A stretch of 64,000 nucleotides of DNA, from positions 32,743,501-32,807,500 of the forward strand of contig NC_091966.1 in assembly GCF_036711975.1 (NCBI RefSeq). Reading direction: 5' to 3'. Below the pieces are notes generated by a model that had not been told where the DNA came from, did no database searches, and saw only the letters and a program-made list of their open reading frames with translations. Both the position numbers and the translations under genes were made by a program. Below, piece after piece: positions 48,372 through 60,775 of the stretch (the first letter of the stretch is position 1; each line of letters begins with the position of its first letter). Source of the DNA: Onthophagus taurus. Taxonomy: Eukaryota > Arthropoda > Insecta > Coleoptera > Scarabaeidae.

Positions 48372-51300
48372 TAGAGATGGGTCAACTCAATTTATCAAAC
48401 TGGGTTAACTCGAGTTGAAGTTATTTCAACTCAATTCGAGTTAGACTGTTACTAACTCGAGTTACGGACCACCAGTGGTACAGTGCCTGCGGTTCCACAT
48501 CGTCGTTAAATCAAACTGAAAATAACATTTTAATCGAACCGCCTTCGACGATTCAATAAAACGATACAAGCAAACTCGTTTAACCGTACCATTTTCTGCA
48601 AAAAATTTTGCAAAAATTTGGAGATGATGCGTTGATTCAAATGATAGTTCAGGATTGTCAAAAATAAAGGTTTGTGCAAATACACCAAAATATTAAATAC
48701 CGATTATGAACTGCCTTCGAGGAAAAAATTGACTCAGATGTTGGAAGAAAAGTATAACATTGAGTGTACGGAAAAATTGCAGGACGATGAACATATTGCT
48801 TTGACATCAGATATTTTATAGAAGAAACAAAATTGCAATCAATAGCTATTTCTACTTCGGAAATACAAGATAATCATACAGCTGAAAATATAATAATAAT
48901 AATAATAGCCTTTACTGCACATTCATCAGGAAAAATGAAAAATAATTATAAATAATTGATTACAAAAATAAAAGTAAAAACAAATTATAATAAAAAGATA
49001 ATGAGATAATTAATAACATAATGTACTACAGTAAAGTATTACACCAAATAAAAATAAAATAAAATAATAAAAAAAAACAATAACAAGAGAAACAGAAATA
49101 CTTAACTCTACAAAAAATAAAAAAAAAAGAAAGAAAACAATATCTTAAATAAAGTAAAGAAATATTCGCAGCAAAACTGTGACTCACCGGTCTCTGCCAG
49201 AAATAGTAGTCACCTGCTCTCCAAGTAACCGTGCCCTCAAATGTTTTTTAAAACAATTAACACCGAGATTCCTCAACTCGTCACCAATGCTCACGTATGA
49301 CTTATATATATGAAAAGAAAAAGATCTTTGGAAAAGTGACGTTCTGTGTCGAGGCGGGTCTATGCAGCACCTAAATCTAGTTTCACGATTGTGAATATCG
49401 CACCTGAAAAACATCTTATTGTACAAATATATAGGGATTTTAGTAGTAATCAATTTATGATAATAAGTTAGAGTATGAAGTTCTCTTCTTGAGCGCATCG
49501 ACAACCAGCCTGATTCAATAAGCCAGTGGGAAATGTGATCGAACTTCCGGATTCCATAAATAAAACGAAGATAGCTATTCTGAACTCTCTGAATCCTCCC
49601 CGAGTCATATTAGCACACAGCCGGATGATATAAGGGAATCATATAGTTAAACTGAGAAAGAACCAAGGAGTCACATAAAGTTTTTTTCAACAAGATAGGC
49701 AAATAGCTTCTATGGGGATATAGTAGCCTTAACGAGTGATACGCTTTCTTGATGTAGTTATTAACTTGACTATGGTATCTAAAACTGTTATCTACAATCA
49801 AACCAAGACTCCTTGCCTCACTCACAATCGGCACCTCAGATCCCTGAATGTAAACTTTAACCAAACCCTTTAACTGGTCGCAAAAGCTTTTGTTACCAAA
49901 GAGCAAAACGGCAGATTTATTAAGATTAATTTTCAGACAATGTAAATTGGAAACATTCGTTATATATTCCAAGTCAGAATTTAAATTATTAATAGCATTG
50001 CGCCATTGGGATGGACCAAAAGAAACATAAAGCTGGGTATCATCGGCATAACTGTGAACTTGATTGTGTTTCATATTATGAAAGATTTTTGAAGTATATA
50101 TCGAAAACAACGTGGGACCAAGAATTGAGCCCTGAGGAACCCCAAAATCAATTGGTCGAGAAGAAGATGTTATGCCCTCTATCCGACCACACTGTGATCT
50201 CCGTCCAAGATAACTGCCAAGCAGAGCAACCGCTGAAGGATCAAGCCCAACAGAGTGAAGAATCCTAAAAAGGACCGCATGATTCACAGTATCAAACGCT
50301 TTACTATAGTCTAACAAGGTAAGAACGGTAACTTCACCCTTATCAGTCGCAGAGATAATGTCATCTGTCACCTTCAGCATCGCAGAGCAACAATCATACC
50401 CTCGACGAAACCCAGACTGAGTAGATGATAGAGAACTTTCAGTACTCTTTCAAGAACCTTTGATAACATTGGGAGAATACTAATGGGTCTCAGGTCCTTC
50501 AAAGCTTTTGGGTCACTACATTTAGGTATAGGCTTAATTAAGGCTTCCTTCCAGCAATCAGGAAATACACTTTCCAGAATGCAGGAATTTATAATATGTG
50601 TAATAAAAGGTACTATATGGGGACAACAAAGTTTTACCATCTCAGGACTAATTTTATCAGTTCCTGTTATAGCAAATTATTCAACAAATATTGGACGAGT
50701 GGCAGATAAGTTCTAAAATAGTGACTATAGTTACAGACAATGCAGCTTCAATGAAAACTGCAATTAGCGAAATTTTAAATAAGCAAAACCATTTCTGTGT
50801 AGTCCACACTCTTAATCTTGCTATGAAAGATTGTATAGAAAAAGATAGAATTAATTTAGGAGATACCACCGCTAATAATAATCAGTTATTGCAAGTAATA
50901 AATAAATGCCGAGCGATTGTATCACATTTTAAACATAGCACAAAATCTTCATATACTTTGGTCACCATGCAGAAGCAAATGAATTTGGCTGTAATCAAAT
51001 TAAAGCAAGATGTTCGCACTCGCTGGAACAGTACCTTTCATATGCTCGAACGCCTATTAAAGCTCAAGGTTCCGTTTTCTACTACTTTACCGACACTGGT
51101 ATCACCTCCACCGAATCTGGATTCTGAAGAGTGATTATTTGCTGAAGACGTAGTGGCGTTCTTGCATCCGTTTGAAAAGATAACTACAATTTTATCCGGG
51201 AAAAAGTATCTATCGCTATCAACTGTTATAGCTCTTGTATTCGGTCTACGACATACCATAAATAGCAAGACAAAGTACACAGACAGGCAAGCACTTACAA

Positions 51301-51452
51301 AGAACTCTTGCTGTTATAATAAAGACGCGACTTGGGGTTTATAAGATTAATAGAGCAGTAGCAAAAGCTATTTTTGCTACCAATTCGGTTTGAACTCGGT
51401 TTACTCAAATTTTAAACTCGGTTTGCCGAAAACCCGAGTTGGCCCATCACTA
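48372..51452 (+). mobile_element. hAT-superfamily transposon with TIRs, split by a LINE
   Basis: The ends are inverted repeats: TAGAGATGGGTCAACTC at 48372 and, reversed, TAGTGATGGGCCAACTC ending at 51452 (15 of 17 match). They are flanked by AGACACAT and GGACGTAT, an 8-bp target duplication that now differs at three positions, all transitions. Subterminal AACTCGAGTT and AACTCGGTTT repeats occur near both ends. The transposase is in two parts: 48640-48880 (DYELPSRKKLTQML, then ALTSDI) and 50685-51345 (VTDNAASMKTAI, FCVVHTLNLAM, TRWNSTFHMLERLL). An in-frame stop lies at 51132. It resembles ZBED-type hAT transposases and is inactive. Confidence 0.85.
48892..50685 (-). mobile_element. CR1/jockey-type LINE inserted in the hAT element
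   Basis: The minus strand encodes a reverse transcriptase: LRPISILPMLSKVLERV (50640-50374), then TLLDYSKAFDTVNH, FGVPQGSILGPTLFSIY and the catalytic HSYADDTQLYVSF. A C-terminal domain runs to 49184. One frameshift lies near 50400-50440 and one in-frame TAA at 49610-49612 separates the last two open stretches. The 3' end is AAAGGC followed by a TTA/ATT microsatellite at 48891-48907, the usual tail of this group. The 5' end is truncated near 50685, inside the hAT transposase. It is much better preserved than the other LINEs here. Confidence 0.88.
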
Positions 51453-54400
51453 GGACGTATCAATTCCAAAGCATATCTACTTCAGCAATCCATTGTGCCT
51501 AATTTATCCCGTTTTATGCAGAAATAACGTTCTATTGAGTCTCATGTGGATAATCCATTTCCCGTAATTTGCAGAACCCACAAAGTTGTCAACATATGAC
51601 AGTTTTTATGTTATGTTTTTATGAGTTGTGATGCTTTTTAGGAAAATTTGTTCCAGTATGTTCGATGTTCTTCAGAAATTCTTATAAATTGCTATATATC
51701 ATAAAATTCATAAAAAATCTCACAAATAGCTGTTTAATGAGTCTACAACACAGACACCTTAGAGAAGTCTTTACTATATATTATGTATATCATGTTGATA
51801 TGTTACAACATGTCAAAAGAGAAAATTATAATTCAGAGCAAGACCCCTTTCACAATGCTAACGAATAAGATGCATCACATCAATCTACGTTTGGTGCCAA
51901 AAATCAATTTAGAGATTTATATCTTCGCAACTGTCCGATGAAAATAATAGCGGCAAAGTTTGTTCTAATCGGTCCTAATAATATAGAAGCTTGGAAAACA
52001 CGGAAAGAACAGCTGCCGATGGAAAGTTCATTTTATGGAGAAAAGGTTTATTGTATGGTTCTGAATTTCTAGACTAGCTCATTGGAAATTATAAAAAATC
52101 TGTTTTACTACTCTAAACTTTAAACGCAATTTTCTCAAAACTACGTTTTTATAACTCTTGGGCACGATATCGCAAAAGCTTTTCGATCAATATTCTTGAA
52201 ATTTGTTACAGATATAAATAGTAATGTTGTTTTCTATTTGAACCTAAAAAATTATATACTCTGTATACAAAGTAAGGAATAAATTCGATACAAATTCGGG
52301 GAATATTGTTAAATCAATGTGTTTTGACTCATGATGATATCTCGATCCGTTTTCATATTACGCTGGAGCCTTCGTGTCTTTATTTTAGCTACAGAAAAAA
52401 TAAAGACGCGACGTCCAGGCTATAAAGAACATACACCAGCAACATCTTTAATACACTTATAACGGAATTATATGCAATTGATTGACATATTTTATAATTG
52501 CGTTGAAATCCACTAAACCACGATTTTCTGCGCAACTATACGGAATACTCATCAAGAAAAATAGATTTTTTTAGTTAGATAGTTTTTGAGAAAAAGTCGC
52601 GTAGTGGATATAGTTGAAGACACTCTCAAATAACGTGTATTTTTTTTATTTAACAAATCATCTATTTTTTTCAACGAACAGTTTCGATCGTTTCTAAATT
52701 GAGGGGTGTTAACTTTTGATACCAATAGCAGTCCCCCTATTTGGTCGTCCATAACTTCCATAATCTTCAGAATGCTTAAATGACCTTCATTTAACGTGCA
52801 TGCAGTCCATATAAATAGACAAGTTTAGGATTATTTTATGAATCAATTGTATACTTTTAAGTTTCCTTTTCCCAGGAGTCATAAAATTTCGCGTAGTAGA
52901 ACTACGCTTTCAATTTTTTCTTGACCTATTCTTTCAACTTCATTTTCTGAGTATAAAATATGCTATATATTTCATTTATACCATTCTATATCCACCTCAA
53001 TTTATCGAGCGCTACTATCCTGCTTATCAGGATATATTTATTCTCGTCATAATCGCACCAAGCATCGTAAATAGCAGTGTCTTTTTTGCCATTCCATTTA
53101 TCCAAATTTTATCTCTGTTAGCGCGGAGGTCGCGGCGATCTATCAAGACTTTATCAGTCATACTCTGTCTGATCCCTTGAATGCAGGATGTACTTGGTCT
53201 ACCTCTCCTTCTTCTATGTGAGGTCTCTTTTTTGCCATCGGTTTTCGGGCAATAAATATTATTCCATCATAGATCTTGGTCCATACCCTCTTAGGAGTAA
53301 TATCACGTTTCTTATAATTCAACAGTTTTTGTCAATGGAACTTCCGCATATCAAACATGGCTTCAATATATCATACATAACATAATTTTGTCATCCACAT
53401 AATATATTTTCGTATACTTACAAGGAAATATGATCATTTATTATGTTCTGTATATTTCATGGTGGATAAATCAATTATACATTGGTCTTTGAGATGATGT
53501 TTGTGAAGAAGATGTTTGTGCATCTGCAACAGGTATATTTCAGGATTAAAAAGCTAATGCAAGGGTATTAATGAATGTTAATACAGAAAGGTATGTGCTA
53601 GATGCCCCATGTACAGAGGGTATGGTTTAACGATGATTTACAAACAATTAGATTTACGGTCTCATCCTCCAATTCGAACGCTATGATTATGGAATGTGTT
53701 TAGTTTTGCTGTGTCCGTTTAGAAATTGTGCGAGCAATCTCAAGACCTTTTTTGGCCTGCCCAGGGGCTGTATAGCTGTTTTCCAGATTGTGTAGTGCAG
53801 GGAATCATCACAATCTGTGGTATCATCTCATGTAACGCAGGAAATTAAGTGTGATAGATTAAACCAACTTCTGCATTGTGTTGAACGTGATATCACTTTC
53901 AACCATTTTCTGGCGATAGTATTTAAATTTTAGACACAAATATGTGATTTACTTTATGAAAGAGCATTTGACAGAATAATTATTTTGATCTTATTTTAAC
54001 AATATTTTATTCACATAAATTATAATATAATATCTACATACTTAAAATTTAAAAATAGATTAAAGATGATAAATGCTAAATGTAGGAGATTTAAACCACT
54101 AAATCTGAGGATTTTGCATTTCCAATGGATCTTACCATCAAAGACTTGGATCGTGGAATACTTGTTAAACTTTGTGTCTAAAACAATACAAGTAGGCGAA
54201 AATTTAAAAATGCATTTCATAAAGATATTTAACGATAAGTTAGAAAGTACAATAATTTATTGTTACTGGATAAGTTAGACGTACATGCAGCATGTTAGTA
54301 TTGCCATCAGCGAACCAGCATATCCTTTTCGCTCAGCGATAACAAAGATGTATCAACTCCTCTCTAAAAAAGTAATGTACAAAATTTAATGAAATAATAT

Positions 54401-54734
54401 TTACAAAATAAATAAATATATTTACAATCATTCATTTATTAAGATTAAATCTTTAGTAGATGATACGCCTTAAGGTTATGCAACACAAACAGCGTCAGCT
54501 ATACCTATTTTCTTATTATTTCATTTTTTTAGTAAAAATGTTACAAAAAGTGCTTTCAAAAATAATCACTATACTGAATACAAGGTACAACTATAAAAGT
54601 TAAAGTGAAAAAAACTAAATTATAGGAAAAATTACCGGTTTTGCCTAAGGGAGATAGAATTTATAGCCGCTAAGCTTCATCATTTTTGCCGTTCTCATTG
54701 CACTGAGAGCTCAAAACATTCAGATTTCTAGATT
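51453..54734. other. Intergenic region downstream of the GPCR gene
   Basis: AT-rich, no gene recognised. On the minus strand at 53040-53220 a segment translating to ILIDRRDLRANRDKIW with GxPSTSCIQGI upstream resembles the C-terminal end of a LINE, but this is weak. Other frames (52552-52761, 53188-53385, 54020-54278) look fortuitous. Confidence 0.4.
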
Positions 54735-54751
54735 TTTATTTCCGGTCGTCG

Positions 54752-57700
54752 TCAAACGGTAACGCGCAGGTGGTAGGTGTTAACGTACTTGTGCTTGTTA
54801 AACATGTAAATAGTTACCTCCAGCGTTCTCGGCGTATTTCCGTACTGAGTTTTGCATCGTTGAAAACCGTTGGAGTGCATATTGAAGCGTGTCGAATTTG
54901 TACTGCGCGACATCACCAGTGTCTCACTTCTATTCAATTTCCGTTCGCAAAACATCGCCTTAAATGTACGACGATATTTATCGGATAAAACGCAGTATAA
55001 AATAAAATTACACGAAGCGTTAACGGCCAGAAGAAGATTAAAAATGTTTCCTAATCCTAAACAAATTCAAAAAATAAAATAAATATATTTAATTTGTATT
55101 AGATTACAAACATGACTCAGAAATGTAAGTTATAAGGAAAGAGTGATTGGAATCTTTTATATCTGGGGATTTAATATCAATTTCACTCATTCATTTAAGA
55201 TCATGGTGATTGTATGACCAGGTGGTATTGGCGCAGGACACATATGATTTAGAATTTATGATAAAGTGACACTTTCACCGAATATAAGAAGTGGGTGATG
55301 CATATAAGCTTAAAAAAGACAGAATATCTAGTGATTAATAGCGATGCTAAATTTCAAATATTAATTAATAACGACACAATAATTAATCTAGTTGATCAAA
55401 GAGAGCTAAACCATACAATAAGTGAAAGCAGGAAAATTATAGGTTGTGAAAATTATAGCTTAATAGTCTATGGTTGGACAAGAACACAAGGAGAGGAAAC
55501 AAAAAGAGACTAGAAAAAACACTAGTAGAGTCAGTCCTGGGCTATGATAGTGAGATATGGTTAGTAAACGCAGATCTAGAAAGACGGCTTCAAGAGGTCG
55601 AGATGAACTATTTGAGAAGAAGCGCCAGGGCGTCAAGAATGCAACGAATAAGTAATGACGAAATTCGAAATCGCATGAAAACAACGTCAACAGTGATAGA
55701 AAGAATCAAAGTAAGAGGTTTACGGTGGTTTGGACACCTGATGAGGGTTAATGGCAACTTGGCCGACGAAGTTATTTAAATAGGTTCCGACAGGGAGGAA
55801 GAAACATGGAAGACTGAGAAGAACCTGGAATGAAGACTTCGCAAAGGCAATGCGAGAGAAACAACTCAAGATAGAGGATACGCAGGATAAAGAGTCTTGG
55901 CGAAAGGGATTGGGTAGACAGTGCTTAGTTGTAATTTGATATGTAATATTTGCTGATGTGTACAATCTAGCTCAATATACAGAGTGTATCATGAAGAATG
56001 GTACATATGTTAATATGTTATAGATTTGTTCATTTTAAGCAGTTCTCAAAGGTAACTGAGATACAGCCAGTTAATGCATAAACTGATTTATTTAAATGTG
56101 CACATAAAACATCGAAATTCGGACTTTAAAGGAAGGGTTCGAATATCCCACCGCCTAACTCGATGCACTTGGCTGATTTCTTGAAGATATTACGCACTGT
56201 GCTGCGTAATTTATCCTGATGTGCCTTGATTCATGCAGCACTGGCCGTAATACGAGCGATTAGCTCATCACGCGTGTTTACTTTTACTTGATAAACATCT
56301 CTTTTCAGCCATCCCCACATTCTCCTGGCAAAGTCTGTTGGTTCAAGGTGTTGAACATGAAATGGATACATGCCATGAGTACGCAATGTTCTCCATACTT
56401 TTACATGAGGAACACCAAGACGGGCAGAAAGTCTTCTTGTGCTGGTAGATGGACTGCGTTCTTCCTACTGAAGAATTTGTTCAACTTCATTCAGAGTTTG
56501 CACAAACGTGCAAACCTGCACGTTGAGAATGAATACTTGTACTTGGAACAGAACCGGTTTCATGCAATCTGTTGAATGTTCAAGTAAATGCTCTTGAATC
56601 TGGCAGCACTTGGTTAGGAAACTGTCCCCTATAGTCACGACGAGTACCACGTGCATTTCCATTGCAGAAATCGTAACAAAACACCATATCAGCATATTCT
56701 GCATGAGTCAATATGTGTGGCATTATCAACAACTTAGTCGACATGTTAACGAAATAATGTTAAATGTCAAACATTGACAAATGATTGTTTCACAACAGCC
56801 GTGCGTGATATTAATTTATGCATTAACTGGCTGTATCTGAGTTACCTTTGAGAATTGAGCACATGTTTTTAGGAACTTTTCTGTTTAAAATGAACAAATC
56901 TATAACATATTAATGTATGTACCATTCCTCATGAAACAACAACCTGTATATACATATATATCTTTTGATATTATTTAGACACACCCTCCACAAAGAGAAT
57001 TTTTTATCCGTTAGGCAGGAATCACATCCATCATGGATAAATGAGCACTGAAGTGTAGGTACATTTTTTTTATAAAATTATCAAAAGAAAATATAAAAGA
57101 AATAAATATGTTGTCTTACCTCTTTTTATATTATTTGTATAAGGATCTGATGTACGAGCAATAGAATCATAAATTAAAAATGTAGCTGTTGGTGTTTGAC
57201 AGATTAAAAAAAGTATAACAACGCTAATTAATAAAAGAGTAATTCGATTTTCTTGAGTTTGAGTAACGCTTTCCTAGAAACAAAAAAAAAATGTACCATT
57301 AGAACAACTTTTCGAAATATCTATTTATAAAAGATAAATTCGGCGCCAAGTCAACTCAACCAAACAAATTCAGTTTTGACCTCGGCAATCCATTTATAAA
57401 CATCAAAAGGCCAATACCTGATTCTTAGTCATCTTCTTCCTGGTCACTTGGGAAATGTAAAGTGCCCGAATTAAAAAGCAATTAAACGTTGCAATAAGAA
57501 TTAGTGGTAAAATTCCGAATGTTAACGATGAAAACCAATACATTATTGTAATATAGGTGTCGTTTTCTGCTAAAGATGTTGGAACCGTGTATATTGTGTA
57601 AACCAGTTTACCGCATGTACTATTAAAACATAATGATTCGGTTATGTTTTCAGTATCAGTTTCATTTGAATGATTTTCCGTTAATTCGTCATTTTCTTTT

Positions 57701-58465
57701 TGGCAAACACAATCCTTCGAGTTTTTAGGAAGAGTCTTATTCTGATCAATTAAAAATAGATTGTCGATAAAAAGAAGATTCGATTGATTTTGATGATTAT
57801 CTTGAATGTTTTCAATGTTAGTAAAATTACTTAAGATTGTAGAATTTATTTTATCATCAGTTAAATTATTTTCAATTTCGTTTTGACATCTATTTTCATT
57901 TACACATTTTTTCTTCATATCTAATTGGTATTCAAAAGTAGTTGAAATCGTTGCTAACAAACACAATAAACTTATAATTGTAATAATATTTTTTGCTCTG
58001 GTTTCCGTACATAAAACTTTTCCTTTTATTGGATGGCAAACTACGATGTATCTTTCAACTGTAAATGAAACTGTTAACCACACCGATGTACTACCTAAAA
58101 GGAAAAAAGAATTCATAAACATCTTTACATATACGTAATCTGACGCGGTTGAAAACGTTTAAATATTCTATTTTTGAAATTTTGGGTGGTATCCAATTTT
58201 ATTAAAAGCCGATTGAAAATCTGACAAAGGATTTATGTAAACAATTTCAATTAACCAAACATAAATAGTATTTTATTTTTGTAACTTACTTGCAGCATCA
58301 CATAACCAATGGGAAATTCCATAAAATCTCCAATATAACATATATTTTTCATTGTGTATGTTCGGATAATGCGTCAAAGACAGTAATAGTACAAAGATGA
58401 GATAAATTACGTCAGCTATTGCTAGTGCGGTTAAATAAATCGTTGTTGTACATCGCATTCTTCTC
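54752..58465 (-). CDS. Class A neuropeptide GPCR, FMRFamide-receptor-like (5' end not found)
   Basis: Exons 58465-58290, 58139-57418, 57273-57120 and 55056-54752; phases 1, 0, 1; about 452 residues from TM2 to the stop. Exon a has TM2 (LTALAIADVIYLIFV) and the Trp-Cys of loop 1. Exon b has TM3 with ERYIVV (variant of DRY), TM4, loop 2 and TM5. Exon c has TM6 with ICQTPTATFL (variant of CWxP). Exon d has TM7 with NASCNFILYCVLSDKYRRTF and a Ser/Thr/Arg-rich tail. NF(I/L)LYC with ERY is typical of FMRFamide and related peptide receptors. Loop 2 is unusually long (~110 residues) with about ten N-glycosylation sequons. The first exon (N-terminus, TM1) was not located and probably lies above 58.5 kb. 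AATAAA follows the stop by about 12 bases. The last intron holds a LINE piece and a MITE. Confidence 0.87.
55290..55940 (+). mobile_element. LINE 3' fragment in the GPCR intron
   Basis: The open part (55474-55779) reads LGYDSEIWLVNADLERRLQE, then MNYLRRSARASRMQRISNDE and GLRWFGHLMRVNGN. This is the C-terminal region following the reverse transcriptase in insect APE-type LINEs. Frames break before and after it. It is antisense to the GPCR. Confidence 0.75.
55980..56946 (-). mobile_element. Mariner-derived non-autonomous element with long TIRs
   Basis: The element is bounded by CAG...CTG with TA on each side (55978-55979, 56947-56948). The terminal inverted repeats are about 120 bp; shared text includes AATGGTACATA, TATGTTATAGATTTGTTCAT and GATACAGCCAGTTAATGCAT. 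Between them the minus strand encodes RRLSARLGVPHVKVWRTLR (helix-turn-helix part) fused almost directly to FARRMWGWLKRDVY-type C-terminal text, with the catalytic core missing. It is thus an internal-deletion derivative, sitting in the last intron of the GPCR gene. Confidence 0.88.
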
Positions 58466-60265
58466 CTAAAGAAATTAAAAAAAATAAAAATTAGATAAGT
58501 AAGAAAATGTTATAGCACAAAAATGATTTTTATTATTTTTTATAATTATATAGATTTTGCAAACATCTGCTTGGAGACTTCTTCCGTAATTTCAATCAAT
58601 TTTTTTTCTATCACTAGGTATTTTCACATAAATGCTTTTTTAATATCATTTTTAGTAATTTTTGCAATCTTTCTTGAGGTGTCGGAATATTTTATTTATA
58701 GAGTCTCAAAATTATTAGCTTATCTTAAAACATGCATTATTTCTTAAGCCGTCCAGATTTTTAGTGCTCGTATAGATGGAGTTCTACGAACGACGTGGTA
58801 TCAATGTATTGACATATGTAAATAAGTTAGCAAAACAATTAGATGCTGATGTTAGTATCTCAGTAATCATTCATTGTGTCATATCGACTCAACAAATCGT
58901 CGAATTGATTTATGTCGATGAGAAAAGCAGTGAGTATGGGGATATGCAAAACTTTTCGATAATCAGACATTAATTATTAATCAGCGTCAGAATCTGAGTG
59001 TGATGGGCGATCAGGTCAGATGGTGAGTCAAGTTCGGTTGTTGTTTACCGGTCTGGCAGTTATAACTACTTTATTGCTTTTGTATGAACCCGGAATTTAA
59101 TTTTCTTAATTTTGTAATTTTTAATTTTTACTTTCCTAATTTGTTTTTTTTTTTTTCCCTAACTTTTTTGTTTTAAATTGTTTTTCTTTTTTTTTTTCGA
59201 GGTGACAATGGAAGATCAGGTGTTGTTCCTGAATTGTCACCTCGCGGTTGTGCAAAGAAGAGAAGTTATTTTCTATTTTTGCTGTAGTTGAGATGTGTTC
59301 TTTTTTTTTTTTTTTTTTTTTTTTTCTCTTTATTTTTGTTATAACTTTTTTCGTTTCTATGATTATATTTTGATTTTGTTTATATATGTATTGTTTTTTT
59401 TTCTTTATACTTCTTTGTACAATAAATGATTATTTATTTATTTATTTTATTTATTTATTTATATATATTTATTTGACGAAATTCATAGCTATTTATAGAC
59501 AAAATTTTGAAGAGGAATCAGAATCCTTATCTGATGAAGATGAAAGCGTTCCATAGAGCAATCAGAATTTAGTATTTCATACCGATTCTTCAATTAAATA
59601 TTTCCACTATGTCCTTCAAGATACTGGAGTAGATAACATTGACGATGAAGAAGATGGATTATATTCTATTATAAGATACAATATAATCTGGGATCTTCTT
59701 CTTCTATACTTTCTGGCCGGATCCACCAGCAGATTTTTCTGACCATCTGTTCTTAAACCATTTCGGCTTTACTCTACAAAACTCTGAGCTAATATCAGAG
59801 GAAAATGTAATAATTAATTAATGCGAATTAGGGAATAAAGTGATGAGTTAAATAATTGTTGGGTTGGGTTGGGTTGGGTGAAGTGGTTGAGTGGAACTGT
59901 GTGAAGCTCATCGTAGCGAATAGAGTAAGCGAACAATTGGGGGATGAAAAGAAAATGAAAGAAGACTATAGTCGCTAAGTCCATACGAACACGTTGAAAT
60001 GTTTTGTAATTTGAAAAATTTATAAAATGTAAGATCAAGGAAATATACACAATTAACCGATAGAATTGATAAATTAATCAATAAGGATACTCGACAAAGT
60101 GATTTCTGATGATGAACTTTGTAAATAGTTCGAAACGTTAAATGACTTAACAATAAAATAAATACAAAATCAAGAGGAATTTCATGTATTTGGATTTATA
60201 ATCATTAAATAATTAATTATTAATAATATGTGGAAAGTTTATTATGTTATTGTTATTTGGATCTG
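58466..60265. other. Region upstream of the visible GPCR exons; low complexity
   Basis: No TM1 exon was identified. A 65-codon frame at 58776-58973 is unassigned. 59100-59460 is T-rich with a long T run (59298-59325). It ends in ACAATAAATGATTATTTATTTATTTAT-like text, the look of a LINE 3' tail. 59198-59246 is a hairpin. 59480-59690 translates to acidic text (EEESESLSDEDESVP) like a transposase N-terminus. A GGGTT run lies at 59858-59880. Confidence 0.45.
59198..59246. repeat. Hairpin with 11-bp perfect stem
   Basis: CGAGGTGACAA and its reverse complement TTGTCACCTCG flank about 27 bases, inside a T-rich block that looks like the 3' UTR of a retrotransposon. Confidence 0.7.
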
Positions 60266-60269
60266 TATG

Positions 60270-60775
60270 TTTCAGGGAAAAAGTTACCCTGAAACCGTTC
60301 CTAAGGTTAAAGCAATTTTCGATCGTGGAAGTGCACCAAATGTGACAACTAATCGAAAAGTGATACATAAATTTGAAGAAATTGGGTCGATTATGGACTG
60401 TAAATTTCCTGTGCGTTGACGTAACGGACGGTCTCTTGAAAACATAGCTGCTGTAAACGAGAGTGCGTCGAAAGGCCGGAAACATCAATTCTACATCAAT
60501 AGAAACGAACGAGCCACTGTTTGGTGCGGATTTTGGGCAGCCGGCGTGATTAGCCAGTATTTTTTTGATAATGAGGCTGGCAATGCTATAACTGTCAACG
60601 GTGTGCGGTATCGCAACATAATAATGGAGACCTCATCAAGACGGTATGGATCGAGAAGACTTGTGGTTCTAGAAAGATGGCAGTACACCGCAGCAAGAAA
60701 AAATCAATTATTGATAAATGGGCTCATCCATACCATTGATGCTCTAGGCATGTTTTCAGAAAAATTATAAAATAA
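60270..60775 (+). mobile_element. Mariner-superfamily transposase fragment
   Basis: The first part gives FDRGSAPNVTTNRKVIHKFE (helix-turn-helix region). A stop and a large deletion follow, and then ATVWCGFWAAGVISQYFF and NAITVNGVRYRN. After a frame shift it gives DREDLWF-KDGSTPQQ, a decayed copy of the QQDGA catalytic segment. It is the same superfamily as the element at 22168 but a different lineage. Confidence 0.8.

Noticed and set aside
58523-58747. Candidate TM1 exon of the GPCR
   Set aside because: The hydrophobic frame is on the plus strand; on the minus strand no TM1-like segment with a matching phase-2 donor was found.
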